Below are positions 1 to 9,575 of a stretch of 64,000 nucleotides of DNA, in pieces. The stretch spans positions 4,278,001-4,342,000 of the forward strand of contig NC_007925.1 in the NCBI RefSeq assembly GCF_000013745.1, in the 5' to 3' direction. The translations under genes were made by a program, and so were the position numbers. Positions within the stretch are counted from its first letter, which is position 1, and each line of letters starts with the position of its first letter. The DNA comes from Rhodopseudomonas_A palustris_F. GTDB taxonomy: Bacteria > Pseudomonadota > Alphaproteobacteria > Rhizobiales > Xanthobacteraceae. Below the pieces are notes generated by a model. The model had not been told where the DNA came from and did no database searches. It saw only the letters and a program-made list of their open reading frames with translations.

Positions 1-1
1 G

Positions 2-1918
2 TCGCTCGACAAGATGCCGCTGCTGGCGTGGTATCTGCTGGTCACCGCCTTCATGATGCTGTTCGGCTTTCCGCCGCTGATCCTCGGCTCGGTGCTGCTG
101 GAGATCGAGCGCGCCTTCAACATGCCGTTCTTCGATCCGACGCGCGGCGGCGATCCGCTGCTGTGGCAACATCTGTTCTGGCTGTTCGGCCATCCCGAAG
201 TCTACATCATCTTCCTGCCGGCGGCGGGCATGGTCTCGACCATCCTGCCGGTGCTCGCGCGGCGCGAGATCATCGGCTACAGCTGGATCGTGGTCAGCAT
301 CGTGGCGCTGGCGTTCCTGAGTTTTGGGCTGTGGGTCCACCACATGTTCACGGTGGGGATTCCCCACCTCGCGCTGGCGTTCTTCTCCTCGGCCAGCACC
401 GCGGTCGCGGTGCCGACCGCGGTGCAGATTTTTGCCTGGATCGGCACGCTGGCGGCCGGCCGCCCGCAGCTCAAGCTGCCGATGCTGTATCTGCTCGGCT
501 TCTTCTCGGTGTTCGTAGTCGGCGGTCTCACCGGCGTGATGCTGGCGATCGTGCCGTTCAACTGGCAGGTCCACGACACCCATTTCGTGGTCGCGCATCT
601 GCACTATGTGCTGGTCGGCGGCTTCGTGTTTCCGATGCTGGCCGCGGCGTATTACTGGCTGCCGCATTTCACCGGACGCGTGCCGCGGCACAGCCTGGGC
701 GTCGCGGCGTTCTGGCTGATCTTCCTCGGATTCAATCTGACTTTCCTTGTCATGCACTGGACTGGCCTGCTCGGCATGCCGCGCCGGATCACCAGCTACG
801 GCGCCGACACCGGCTGGGAATGGCCAAATCTGCTGTCCTCTGTCGGCGGCTTCGTGATGGCGATCGGTTTCGCCATGTTCACGGTCGACGTGCTGATGCA
901 GTGGCTGCACGGCAAGCCCAGCGCGCGCAACCCGTGGCACGCCGGAACGCTCGAATGGGCCATGCCGACGCCGCCGCCGGACTACAACTTCGCGTCGCTG
1001 CCGCAAGTGTCGTCGCGCAGCCCGCTCGCCGACCGGCCGGTCCTCGGCAACAGCCTCGTCCGCGGCGCCGGTTATCTCGGCTTCGTCCGCAACGACTGGC
1101 TGGAAACCCTCGGCGTCGAGGTGATGTCCGGGCGGGTCGAACAGATCGTCCGGCTGCCCAATCGCACCCTGCTGCCGCTGATCACCGCGCTGGTGACGGA
1201 CGTGTTCTTCCTCGCGGTGTTGTTCAAGATCTATCTCGTCGCGTTGCTCGCGCTTGCCGCGACCGTTGCAGCCTTGCTGGCCTGGACCCCGGTCTCCGGC
1301 GAACGCCGCGATCATGGCGCACTGCCGATCGGCGCTGGCGCCCGCGCGGTGCTGCACAGCGAGGCGGAGTCCCCGCCGTCATTATGGGCGATGGGACTGA
1401 CGCTGGCCGCCAACGGCACCGCTTTCGCCTCGCTGGCCTTCGGCATTCTGTTCCTGTGGGTGGTGGCGCCGAACTGGCCGCCACCGGCTTTGGTAGCGTG
1501 GGCGCCATGGAGCACCCTGCTGGCAGTAAGCGGATTCTCGGTGGCTTTCATTGCCGGCCGGATCGCCACATCGCACCGCGTGATCAGCAGCGCGCCCAAC
1601 CGCGAAATCGCCCTGGCGGTCGCGGCACATGGCCAGATCGCCGCGCTGCTCGGCTTTGCGGCTATCGTCCGGTCGCTGCCCGACCCGACCCAGCACGCCT
1701 ACGCTGCGGCCAACACCATCATTCTGCTCTATGCGGGATTGCAGAGCGCGATCGGCCTCATATTCGTAAGCTTCGGGATCTGGCGAAGCCGCACCGGCTA
1801 CGTATCGCCGATCCGCAGCGTCGACCTGCGGATCGGCGCGATGTGGCACGGCTCCACCGCAGCGATCGGTGCCGCAACGCTGCTGATCGTCTACGGGCTG
1901 CCGCAGGTGATGCGGTGA
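2..1918 (+). CDS. ctaD: Cytochrome c oxidase subunit I/III fusion, 5' end outside window
   Basis: Catalytic subunit of an inner-membrane haem-copper oxidase that reduces O2 and pumps protons. The frame is open from the window edge, so the N-terminal helices with the first haem ligand are missing. Counting from the Met at 14, HPEVY (residues 60-64) holds the CuB histidine and cross-linked tyrosine, His109-His110 are the other CuB ligands, and His195 and His197 match the haem a3 and haem a ligands. After about residue 390 the protein continues into a second multi-helix block resembling subunit III, so this is an I+III fusion. The stop overlaps the start of the next small membrane gene. Family assignment is firm; the exact oxidase subtype is inferred. 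Confidence 0.92.
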   Translation, partial: SLDKMPLLAWYLLVTAFMMLFGFPPLILGSVLLEIERAFNMPFFDPTRGGDPLLWQHLFWLFGHPEVYIIFLPAAGMVSTILPVLARREIIGYSWIVVSIVALAFLSFGLWVHHMFTVGIPHLALAFFSSASTAVAVPTAVQIFAWIGTLAAGRPQLKLPMLYLLGFFSVFVVGGLTGVMLAIVPFNWQVHDTHFVVAHLHYVLVGGFVFPMLAAAYYWLPHFTGRVPRHSLGVAAFWLIFLGFNLTFLVMHWTGLLGMPRRITSYGADTGWEWPNLLSSVGGFVMAIGFAMFTVDVLMQWLHGKPSARNPWHAGTLEWAMPTPPPDYNFASLPQVSSRSPLADRPVLGNSLVRGAGYLGFVRNDWLETLGVEVMSGRVEQIVRLPNRTLLPLITALVTDVFFLAVLFKIYLVALLALAATVAALLAWTPVSGERRDHGALPIGAGARAVLHSEAESPPSLWAMGLTLAANGTAFASLAFGILFLWVVAPNWPPPALVAWAPWSTLLAVSGFSVAFIAGRIATSHRVISSAPNREIALAVAAHGQIAALLGFAAIVRSLPDPTQHAYAAANTIILLYAGLQSAIGLIFVSFGIWRSRTGYVSPIRSVDLRIGAMWHGSTAAIGAATLLIVYGLPQVMR

Positions 1919-2277
1919 TCCGGATGACACCTAGCGTCCGCCGTGCTGCTTCACCGTTGCTGATGGTGGCCGGTTTCGTGATTTGGGCTTCGGCGTTCGT
2001 TCTGCTGTACGCTGCGCTATCGGCCGGCTGCGCGTTCGGCTGGAACGACGTCCGGGTTGCGGATCTCGACCTGAACCGACTGATTCTTATGGCGATCTGG
2101 ATCGGCCACCTGTTGTTGCTGGTCGGGCTGCAGATCTACTGCTTGCTGCTGCCCAGACTTGCGGACGACAGCACCGCAACATTCACCCGCAGGATTGCGA
2201 TCGGATCGACCGCGGCGGCGCTGGTGGCCACGATCTGGACCGGCCTCGTTATCCCCGCGGTCAGCCCGTGCTTGTGA
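1915..2277 (+). CDS. Small membrane protein downstream of oxidase
   Basis: A protein of about 120 residues with three to four hydrophobic stretches (roughly residues 12-35, 45-70 and 85-110). The GTG at 1915 overlaps the oxidase stop (GTGA), which suggests translational coupling; an ATG at 1924 is an alternative start. Position at the end of an oxidase operon suggests an accessory or assembly role, but no family motif is recognised, so the function is unknown. Confidence 0.6.
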   Translation: MIRMTPSVRRAASPLLMVAGFVIWASAFVLLYAALSAGCAFGWNDVRVADLDLNRLILMAIWIGHLLLLVGLQIYCLLLPRLADDSTATFTRRIAIGSTAAALVATIWTGLVIPAVSPCL

Positions 2278-2320
2278 GTTGCGGGGCGGTTGCGACTAGA
2301 CGTCGGCTCGACGCTTTCAT

Positions 2321-2713
2321 TCAAGGTCGCCGCGCCGGGGGTGCTTGAGGGTTTTCGTTCCGCGGCGCCAATGTTGCCCAACTCTGCCCACCAGGGGGCT
2401 GCGGCACACGCCTTTGCAGCGCGCGATTGCGCAGCAGATGGGCTTTGGCGATCATATGCGCGGTGATCGGCGCGGTCAGAAACAGGAACACTGCGATCAT
2501 CAACTCGTGCACGGAGGGCGCACCCTGCACCAGAGCGAAGTAGAGCATCGAAGCGATCAGCAGCGACCCGATGCCGAGCGTCGTCGCCTTGGTGGGCGCG
2601 TGCAGCCGGCGCATGATGTCCGGCAGCTTCACCAGTCCGAACGATCCAACGAACAGAAAGAATGCGCCGACCAGGATCAGCGCCGAGACCAGAACTTCAC
2701 CTATCCCCGCCAT
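2321..2713 (-). CDS. mrpG: Mrp-type Na+/H+ antiporter subunit G
   Basis: Small subunit of the multi-subunit Mrp (Mnh/Pha) cation/proton antiporter of the inner membrane. The 130-residue protein has three hydrophobic helices in its first 100 residues and the family-typical stretch KLPDIMRRLHAPTKATTLG after helix 1. The C-terminal tail, rich in Pro and Arg, is soluble. It is the last gene of the six-gene operon, 8 bp after mrpF. Confidence 0.9.
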   Translation of the reverse strand: MAGIGEVLVSALILVGAFFLFVGSFGLVKLPDIMRRLHAPTKATTLGIGSLLIASMLYFALVQGAPSVHELMIAVFLFLTAPITAHMIAKAHLLRNRALQRRVPQPPGGQSWATLAPRNENPQAPPARRP

Positions 2714-2721
2714 CGCCCGAC

Positions 2722-2991
2722 CTATTCGATCACATTGCCGCGCAACAGATATTTACAGAACGCCACCGTCGAAAGGAAGCCGACAGCCACGAGCAGCAAG
2801 GCGACCTCGAAATACAGGCTGGTGTTGAACCAGATGCCAATCACCACGACCAGCCCGATGGCATTGATCACCAAGGTTTCCAGCGACAGAATCCGGTCGA
2901 GCACGTCGGGGCCGGCGCCGAGCCGGTAGAGGTTGAGCAGCGCCGAAACGCTAATCGCAACGAGGGCGATGAGGCACGCGGTCCCGATCAT
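2722..2991 (-). CDS. mrpF: Mrp-type Na+/H+ antiporter subunit F
   Basis: An 89-residue, three-helix membrane protein of the Mrp antiporter. It carries the conserved GPDVLDRILSLETL segment between helices 1 and 2, typical of MrpF/MnhF. The ATG at 2991 overlaps the mrpE stop by 4 bp (ATGA), which fixes this start even though the frame stays open further upstream. Confidence 0.9.
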   Translation of the reverse strand: MIGTACLIALVAISVSALLNLYRLGAGPDVLDRILSLETLVINAIGLVVVIGIWFNTSLYFEVALLLVAVGFLSTVAFCKYLLRGNVIE

Positions 2992-3476
2992 GCGAAGATC
3001 TCCTTCAATCGTCGTTCGTAGCGGGTCTTGATCTGGCGCACCACCGCCTCGGGATCCGTCGTATGCAGACAGTGCACCAGAATGGCGCTGCCGTCGGCCG
3101 CCAGGTCCGCGCTGACGGTGCCCGGCGTCATGGTGATCGTTCCCGCAAGCAAGGCAATGGCTTCGGGCGAGGCAAGGTCGAGCGGCACCACGACGAATTG
3201 GGTTTGCAAGCTGCGGCTCGGCCAGAACAGCACCCAGTAAGCCACCTGCACATTGGAGACCACGATATCCCAGCCAACGACAGCCAGGTACTCGGCAATC
3301 TTGAGTGGATTTTGGATGGTCGGCCGCACCGGCCAATACGGGTTGGTGAACAACGGGATTGCGATCCCCAGCACCAAGCCGAACAGCACGCCGCCCAGCG
3401 AGATCGAATTGATCAGCGCGACCCAGACCCCGGCGATCACCAGCGTCAAAACCGGATGGGGTAGCACCTTCGTCAC
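2988..3476 (-). CDS. mrpE: Mrp-type Na+/H+ antiporter subunit E
   Basis: MrpE/MnhE subunit of the antiporter, 162 residues. Two N-terminal hydrophobic segments (about residues 8-45) and one near 60-85 are followed by a soluble C-terminal domain with the family's TMTPGTVSADL-like motif. It overlaps mrpD upstream and mrpF downstream by 4 bp each, so the genes are translationally coupled. Confidence 0.9.
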   Translation of the reverse strand: MTKVLPHPVLTLVIAGVWVALINSISLGGVLFGLVLGIAIPLFTNPYWPVRPTIQNPLKIAEYLAVVGWDIVVSNVQVAYWVLFWPSRSLQTQFVVVPLDLASPEAIALLAGTITMTPGTVSADLAADGSAILVHCLHTTDPEAVVRQIKTRYERRLKEIFA

Positions 3477-5008
3477 TTGGATTCACTCCGTGTTAGCGCC
3501 AGCGGCGCCGGGTTCACCGCGCGGACATAGGCCTTGGTGTCGAGCGTCTGCCGCGCCGTCGCCGCCAGTTCGCGGGTGACCGGGCCGGCGAACAGCGCAA
3601 GCAGCACGGTCATCCCCAGCAGGCCTACCACCACGGCAACGGGGATCGCAATGGATTGCGCCGGCATGGCCAACGCCGACGGCCGGGGGGCGACCTTCCA
3701 GAACAGCGTACTGCCGGCACGCGCGAAGCCGACGATCACCACCAGACTGGTGGCGAGCAGGATCACCCAACTCGCGACGGCAACGGGGCTTCCCCAGATC
3801 GCGTCAAGGATCAGGAGTTTGCCGAGAAACCCCGACAGCGGCGGCATCCCTGTCATCGCAATCGCCGCCACGAAGAAAAGGCCGGCGAACAGGTTGGCAT
3901 GGGGCAGCGACGGGGTCGGAACCAGCCGGTCGTCGACTTGGCCGCGGTGCGCGCTGACGAGGTCGACGAGAAGAAACAGCGCAGCGCCGCTCAACGTTGA
4001 GTGCAGCAGATAATAGAGCCCGGCGGACAGGCCGTTTTGGTCGAACAGGCCGAGCGCCAACAGCAGCGATCCCATCGACCACACGATCGAGAAACAGACC
4101 ATCCCGCGCAAGGTCGGGCTCGCCAACACGCCGACGGCGCCCAGCACCAGCGTCGCCAGCGCCGCCGGCACCACCCATGGGGCGGCAATATCCGCCACCG
4201 CGCCGGCCTCGGCGCCGAACACCACGGTGTAGACCCGCAGGATCGAATAGGCACCGACCTTGGTCATCATCATGAACAGCGCCGCCACCGGCCCCGGCGC
4301 CGCCGCATAGGCCGTCGGCAGCCACCATTGTAGCGGCACCAGCGCCGCCTTCAACGCAAACACCAGTAACAGCAACAAGGCGCCGACGCGCAGGATCGCT
4401 TCGTCGCCGGGCGCGATCTGCGCCACCTTGTTGGCCAGGTCGGCCATGTTGAGCGTTCCGGTCACGGCATAGATCAGCCCCACCGCGAACAGAAACAGCG
4501 TCGACCCGACCAGATTGATCGCGACATAGTGGAAGCCGGCCCGCAACCGTTGCGATCCGCCGCCATGCAACATCAAGCCATAGGAGGCGATCAGCATGAT
4601 CTCGAAGAACACGAACAGGTTGAACAGGTCTCCAGTGAGAAACGCGCCGTTCAGGCCCATCAGTTGAAACTGAAACAACGGATGAAAATACTGGCCGCGA
4701 CCGTCCCAGCCGGCCATGGCGTAGATCACGACCGCGACCGCGAGCAGCGCGGTCAGTAGCAGCATGGTTGCTGACAGCCGGTCGAGCACCAGCCCGATCC
4801 CGAACGGGGCCCGCCAATCGCCGAGCTGATACGGCGCCGGGTCCCCGTCGCCGGACGATGCGTAGAGCAAGACGGCGACACCGAACAACAGCGCCGTCGC
4901 CGCTACCGATACGATGCGCTGGCTGGCGAGATCATGCCGCAGCACCAGCACCAGGAACGACGCCACGATCGCGGGCAGCACGATGGGAGCGATCACCAAG
5001 TGATTCAT
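3473..5008 (-). CDS. mrpD: Mrp-type Na+/H+ antiporter subunit D
   Basis: Large NuoM/NuoN-like membrane subunit with about 14 helices, 511 residues. It is related to the proton-pumping subunits of complex I, and MrpD is thought to conduct protons in the antiporter. The family segment with GDLFNLFVFFEIMLIASYG (about residues 125-143) and a lysine-bearing helix near ALKAALVPLQWWLP are present. The ATG at 5008 overlaps the mrpC stop by 4 bp, which sets the start. Confidence 0.93.
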   Translation of the reverse strand: MNHLVIAPIVLPAIVASFLVLVLRHDLASQRIVSVAATALLFGVAVLLYASSGDGDPAPYQLGDWRAPFGIGLVLDRLSATMLLLTALLAVAVVIYAMAGWDGRGQYFHPLFQFQLMGLNGAFLTGDLFNLFVFFEIMLIASYGLMLHGGGSQRLRAGFHYVAINLVGSTLFLFAVGLIYAVTGTLNMADLANKVAQIAPGDEAILRVGALLLLLVFALKAALVPLQWWLPTAYAAAPGPVAALFMMMTKVGAYSILRVYTVVFGAEAGAVADIAAPWVVPAALATLVLGAVGVLASPTLRGMVCFSIVWSMGSLLLALGLFDQNGLSAGLYYLLHSTLSGAALFLLVDLVSAHRGQVDDRLVPTPSLPHANLFAGLFFVAAIAMTGMPPLSGFLGKLLILDAIWGSPVAVASWVILLATSLVVIVGFARAGSTLFWKVAPRPSALAMPAQSIAIPVAVVVGLLGMTVLLALFAGPVTRELAATARQTLDTKAYVRAVNPAPLALTRSESK

Positions 5009-5376
5009 CGGCGCTCCACACCCGGCTTGCGCGCGTCGCGCGGCATCGATTTCGTCCCCTCGTTCTCCACACGCTCCGTCCCCGTCTCGAGAAATCCGCG
5101 TAGCGCCAGCACCACCACCAACGCCGTCATGCCAAACGAGATCACGATCGCGGTCAGCACCAGAGCCTGCGGCAACGGGTCGGCGTACGCCGTGGTCCCG
5201 CCGGCGATGATCGGCGCCTGGTCGATCGCCAGCCGCCCCATCGCGAACAGAAACAGGTTCACCCCATAGGTGAGAAAGGTGGTGCCGATGACCACCGGAA
5301 AACTGTGGCGACGCAGGATCAGATAGATGCCGACCATGGTCAGCACGCCGATTCCGCTGGCGACCAGGAGCTCCAT
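5005..5376 (-). CDS. mrpC: Mrp-type Na+/H+ antiporter subunit C
   Basis: NuoK-like three-helix subunit of the Mrp complex, 123 residues. The segment GTTFLTYGVNLFLFAMGR corresponds to the conserved MrpC/NuoK helix region, and a charged C-terminal tail follows helix 3. The ATG at 5376 sits directly against the stop of the fused mrpA/B gene with no intergenic base, which supports a single transcript. Confidence 0.9.
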   Translation of the reverse strand: MELLVASGIGVLTMVGIYLILRRHSFPVVIGTTFLTYGVNLFLFAMGRLAIDQAPIIAGGTTAYADPLPQALVLTAIVISFGMTALVVVLALRGFLETGTERVENEGTKSMPRDARKPGVERR

Positions 5377-8253
5377 TCAATCCCTCTCGGCGTAGGAGGC
5401 GATAGGCAGCGGCGGCACTATCGGCCGCTGCACCAACGGAATATCGGATGGGCCAACCGGCACCGGGGTGCGTTTGGCCCGGCGTTCGACCCGTGCAATC
5501 TGCGACAACGACAGCACCACCGTCCCCACCACCGCGAGGAACACGCCGAGGTCGAACAGCATGGCGGTTGCCAGTTCCACTTCGCCGATCAGTGGCACCG
5601 GAACATAGACGAAATAGCTGGTCAGGAACGGCCGGCCGAACAGAAGCGCGCCGATGCCGGTCGCCGCCGCGATGAGCACCCCGGCACCGAGCAGGCGGTG
5701 GCCGTCGATCCGACGCTGGTCGGCGGTCCAGGCATATCCGCTCGCCATGAATTGCATGATAATCGCGGTGGCAACCACCAATCCCGCGATGAACCCACCT
5801 CCCGGCTGGTTGTGCCCGCGGAAGAACATGTAGATGCCGACGGTCATCGCCAGCGGCAGCAGCACCCTGGCCGCCACGACGAGTACCAGCGGGTGGGCAT
5901 CGGCGGATTCGTAGCGTTGGCGCATCGCATCGAGCCGGCGCGCCGCGGCGCCTTCGAGCGCATTGCTCAGCAGCGCGTAGATCACCAGGGCCGCGATGCA
6001 CAGCACCACGATCTCGCCAAAGGTGTCGTAGCCACGGAAGTCGACCAGGATGACGTTAACGACGTTGCTGCCGCCGCCGCCCGGCTTGGACTGCGCCAAG
6101 TGGAAGGCCGAAATCGAGCTGACGTCACGCGTCATCACGACATAGGCCATCGCGGCGGCCGCCAACCCTCCGCAGCCGGCGATCGTCCCATCGCGGATGC
6201 GCCGGGCCAGGCTCGGCTCCGACGGGGTCAGCTTCGGCAATAGATTGAGCGCCAGCAACAACAGGATCGTCGTCACCACCTCGACCGAAATCTGCGTCAG
6301 CGCCAAATCCGGCGCTGAGAACTGCATGAAGGCGAGCGACACGACCAAGCCCACCACGCTGCTCAGGATCAGGGTCAGCAGGCGATGGGCATGAAACGCC
6401 ATCACCGCGACGCTGGTCGCCACGAGCAGGACCCACGCCATCAGCGCCGGCAGATTGACCGGCAACATCGGACGGCCGCCCGGATCATGCCGGCCGCTGA
6501 AGAAGCCAATCCCTCCGACCGCGAGGATGGTCAGTGTGATCACCCCGAGATAGCGAGGCAACGACTCGGTATGCAGCCGACGCATCAACCAGCGCGCGCT
6601 CCGCGCGGCAATGGCTATCACGGCATCGAACATCGTCTTGGCATCGGGCCTCGGCAGCAAGCCCCGCAACTTCTCCAACGGGGTGTACGCGATCAACAGC
6701 ACCAGACCGCCGGTGAGTGCGATTCCGCTCATCAGCAGCGGCAGCGTCAGGCCGTGCCAGATCGCCAGCGGCTGGAACGGAAGCGTCGCGGCGCCGACCA
6801 CCGCCTGCGCGGTGCGCTCGACCAGCGCACCCGCCAGCAATTGCGGCCACAAACCGATCGCAATCACCGGTATCACCAGGGCTGCGACCGGCGCCCACAT
6901 GCCGAACGGCGGATCGTGCGGCGTCTTCGGCAGGACGTCGCAGCGCGATCCCAGATAGGTCGAAAACGCGAAACGCGCCGAATAGGCCACCGACAAGAGC
7001 GCGCCGAGCGTCGCCGCCGCCGGCACGATCCAGGCGTTGCCCAGAATGCTGGTATCGGCAGCCGCCTCGAGCATCATCTCCTTCGACAGAAAACCGTTGA
7101 GCAGCGGCACACCGGCCATCGAAGCCGCGGCAGTCAACGCCAGCAGCGCGCTGATCGGCATCGGCCGCAGCAGCCCGCCGAGCTTGCGGATGCTGCGGGT
7201 GCCGGTCTCGTGGTCGACGATGCCGGCGCTCATGAACAACGCCGCCTTGAAGGTTGCATGGTTGAGGATGTGAAACATGCAAGCGATCACCGCAGTGCGG
7301 GTGCCGAAGCCGAGCAGCATCGTCATCAGCCCGAGATGACTGACGGTGGAATGCGCCAGGATCCCCTTGAGGTCATCCTTGAACAGCGCGATCCAGGCGC
7401 CGACCAGCATCGTCAGCAGCCCGGTGCTGGTGACGATCATGAACCAGGGCTCGGTGCCGGCGAGCACCGGCCACAGCCGCGCCAGCAGAAACACGCCGGC
7501 CTTCACCATGGTGGCGGAGTGCAGATAGGCCGAGACCGGCGTCGGCGCCGCCATGGCGTGAGGCAGCCAGAAGTGGAAAGGAAACTGCGCCGATTTAGTG
7601 AACGCCGCGCCGAGCACCAGGAGCAGGATCGGGACGTAGAGCGGCGATGCCTTGACCGTGTCGCCGCGCTGCAGGATCTCGGTCAGTTCGTAGGAGCCGG
7701 CGGCCTGCCCGAGCAGCAACATGCCCGCCATCAGCAACAGCCCGCCGCCGCCGGTCACCACAAGCGCCATCCGCGCGCCCTGCCGCCCCTCCGGTAGATG
7801 ATGCCAATAGCCGATCAGCAGGAACGAACTCAGGCTGGTGAGCTCCCAGAACACCACCAGCAGCAGCACATTGTCGCTAATGACGATACCGAGCATCGCC
7901 GCCTGGAACAAAAGCAGATAGGCGAAGAACCGCCCCATCGAATCCGCGCGTCCGAGATAGAAGCGGGAATAGATGATCACCAGCACCCCGATGGTCAGGA
8001 TCAGCGCGGCGAAGAACAGGCCGAGACCATCGAGGAAGAACCGAAACGACAAGCCGATCGCCGGCACCCAATCGGCGCCGGCGCGGATCGTTTCCCCTTC
8101 GTAGACCGCAGCGCCATTCGCCAACAGCACCAGAAGAGCGCAAAGGCTGGTCGTGGCGGTCACAATCGTGCAGACGTTCCGCCCAGCCCGAATTGTGAGC
8201 ATTGGCAGCGTCGCGCCGGCCAGCGGAATCAAAACAATCAGGGCAAGCAGCAT
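5377..8253 (-). CDS. mrpA: Mrp-type Na+/H+ antiporter fused subunit A/B
   Basis: First gene of the antiporter operon. The 958-residue protein begins with a NuoL-like domain of many helices (conserved proton-antiporter core about residues 110-400, including the SFLLIGYWHHLPEGRQGARM region). It continues through the MrpA C-terminal domain and ends with an MrpB-like domain (about residues 810-930, with the RGHNQPGGGFIAGLV motif). Stand-alone MrpA is shorter and MrpB is usually a separate gene, so this is the fused form known in several Proteobacteria. The complex exchanges Na+ (or K+) for protons in pH and salt homeostasis. Confidence 0.93.
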   Translation of the reverse strand: MLLALIVLIPLAGATLPMLTIRAGRNVCTIVTATTSLCALLVLLANGAAVYEGETIRAGADWVPAIGLSFRFFLDGLGLFFAALILTIGVLVIIYSRFYLGRADSMGRFFAYLLLFQAAMLGIVISDNVLLLVVFWELTSLSSFLLIGYWHHLPEGRQGARMALVVTGGGGLLLMAGMLLLGQAAGSYELTEILQRGDTVKASPLYVPILLLVLGAAFTKSAQFPFHFWLPHAMAAPTPVSAYLHSATMVKAGVFLLARLWPVLAGTEPWFMIVTSTGLLTMLVGAWIALFKDDLKGILAHSTVSHLGLMTMLLGFGTRTAVIACMFHILNHATFKAALFMSAGIVDHETGTRSIRKLGGLLRPMPISALLALTAAASMAGVPLLNGFLSKEMMLEAAADTSILGNAWIVPAAATLGALLSVAYSARFAFSTYLGSRCDVLPKTPHDPPFGMWAPVAALVIPVIAIGLWPQLLAGALVERTAQAVVGAATLPFQPLAIWHGLTLPLLMSGIALTGGLVLLIAYTPLEKLRGLLPRPDAKTMFDAVIAIAARSARWLMRRLHTESLPRYLGVITLTILAVGGIGFFSGRHDPGGRPMLPVNLPALMAWVLLVATSVAVMAFHAHRLLTLILSSVVGLVVSLAFMQFSAPDLALTQISVEVVTTILLLLALNLLPKLTPSEPSLARRIRDGTIAGCGGLAAAAMAYVVMTRDVSSISAFHLAQSKPGGGGSNVVNVILVDFRGYDTFGEIVVLCIAALVIYALLSNALEGAAARRLDAMRQRYESADAHPLVLVVAARVLLPLAMTVGIYMFFRGHNQPGGGFIAGLVVATAIIMQFMASGYAWTADQRRIDGHRLLGAGVLIAAATGIGALLFGRPFLTSYFVYVPVPLIGEVELATAMLFDLGVFLAVVGTVVLSLSQIARVERRAKRTPVPVGPSDIPLVQRPIVPPLPIASYAERD

Positions 8254-8681
8254 CGACCCAATCCGTGCCCTCGAGCTTCAGCGGTGCCATCCACGACATC
8301 GGAGGTCACCGGACGCTCAGCTGTGGTCGAGGTTCGATATGATGCGCGGAACCGGCTGCAAAATCCAACGGCACGGAACGGTTGATTCACAGGAGGAGAA
8401 ACCGTCAGGCGAAACAGAAGATACAAATGGCCGACCAATGCTGTTTCGGTTCCCTTATCCTCGCCCCCTGGACGGCGCGTGCGAAGGCGGCAAATCGGCG
8501 CGCCCGTTGCTCCTACGTCCCCACGACATGCTCCGCTGGGACACAGTAAACGCCTACGACTATCGCGATCATCGGGCGTGTCGTCAAGGGAAGCAACGAT
8601 CGATAACTCCCGCGCGGAGAAACCCGCATCGCGGCCATTCGGAGCAGTCGCGCGGGCTTCGCGTCGCACGTCGAAAAATAC
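8254..8681. other. Intergenic stretch without recognisable gene
   Basis: About 430 bp between the mrpA/B start and the universal stress protein stop. Open frames exist on both strands but have no recognisable family, weak starts and shifting composition. The mrp promoter should lie near 8254-8350 on the minus strand, but no convincing -35/-10 pair could be picked out. Confidence 0.4.
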
Positions 8682-9575
8682 TCATGACGATTTCGACGCT
8701 TGGGTGCTTTCCGCCCATTCATTTGGTGGCGGAACCACAAGAACATCAATGTCTGAATCGCCGAGAAGCTCCCCCGCGACGCTTCCCAAGAAGAATTTGG
8801 CTGCGGCTGATCGCCCGCGGGTCCCGATCACGACAAGATCCGCGCGTTGCTGTCTGATGCAGTCCTTGATGGCGTGGGGCGCCGATCCCTCGCTGAGTTG
8901 AACGATGCTTCGGCTTGGCCGCAAGCCCACTCGCGTCAAGAACTCTGCGACTCCATGCGCTGCACGGTTTTCCTCTTCGGCGAGGTAGGCTCGCTCTTCA
9001 TTTGCCGTCATCGACGAACGCACTATCATGGTCTGCGCCGGCGCATCAAATGCGTGAACGACAATGACTCCACCGCGGTCGAAGATGCCCAGCGCCTGCG
9101 CCTTGGTGGCCGCGTTCGCGGAACACTCGGAGAGATCGGTTGCCAAGAGAATGCTGCCATAGTGTCCCGCAGGCACCGCGTTCGCCATAATCACAGGTCG
9201 AAGTGAGCATCGGATCGTGCGATCGGCTGTCGTTCCGATGAAAATGTCGCGGAGCGCCTGCCGGCGGTGCGGCCCCATGACAATAACGTCAGCATCAACG
9301 TTTTCAGCCGTCTTTGCGATGGCCTGAAAGGGCTCCCCAAATGCCACGCGCCCGTCACACGGCACGCGATCGATTTCGCGGACCGTCGCGGCGAGATCGT
9401 GAAGCAGACTGCTGATCTCGCGCTCCTCCGCCCTCAAGAGTTGAGGCGGCTGGTCGTCGTCGATCACGTGTACGATCGTCATCTCGGCGGAATACTGGTG
9501 GGCCAACAAAACTGCACGCCGCAAAGCGCGATCGGATCGCGTGGAGAAATCAGTAGCAACCAATAGCCGCTTCAT
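8682..9575 (-). CDS. Tandem universal stress protein (UspA family)
   Basis: A 297-residue cytoplasmic protein made of two UspA domains (about 1-140 and 143-285). Each begins with the usual strand and Asp: LLVATDFS in domain 1 and ILLATDLS in domain 2. Domain 2 keeps the ATP-binding pattern G-x2-G-x9-G-S (GTRGRSAAAKFFLGS). In domain 1 the matching site starts GPHRRQ, so the second glycine is replaced by Arg and only domain 2 is likely to bind ATP. It sits upstream of a P-type ATPase gene on the same strand, a pairing often seen in stress or low-oxygen regulons. Confidence 0.9.
   Translation of the reverse strand: MKRLLVATDFSTRSDRALRRAVLLAHQYSAEMTIVHVIDDDQPPQLLRAEEREISSLLHDLAATVREIDRVPCDGRVAFGEPFQAIAKTAENVDADVIVMGPHRRQALRDIFIGTTADRTIRCSLRPVIMANAVPAGHYGSILLATDLSECSANAATKAQALGIFDRGGVIVVHAFDAPAQTMIVRSSMTANEERAYLAEEENRAAHGVAEFLTRVGLRPSRSIVQLSEGSAPHAIKDCIRQQRADLVVIGTRGRSAAAKFFLGSVAGELLGDSDIDVLVVPPPNEWAESTQASKSS

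Noticed and set aside
5305..7797. Long plus-strand open frames (about 310 and 470 codons) opposite the mrp genes
   Set aside because: They run antisense to clearly conserved antiporter genes, are rich in Arg, His, Gln and Asp, and have no family resemblance. Such frames are common opposite GC-rich genes.
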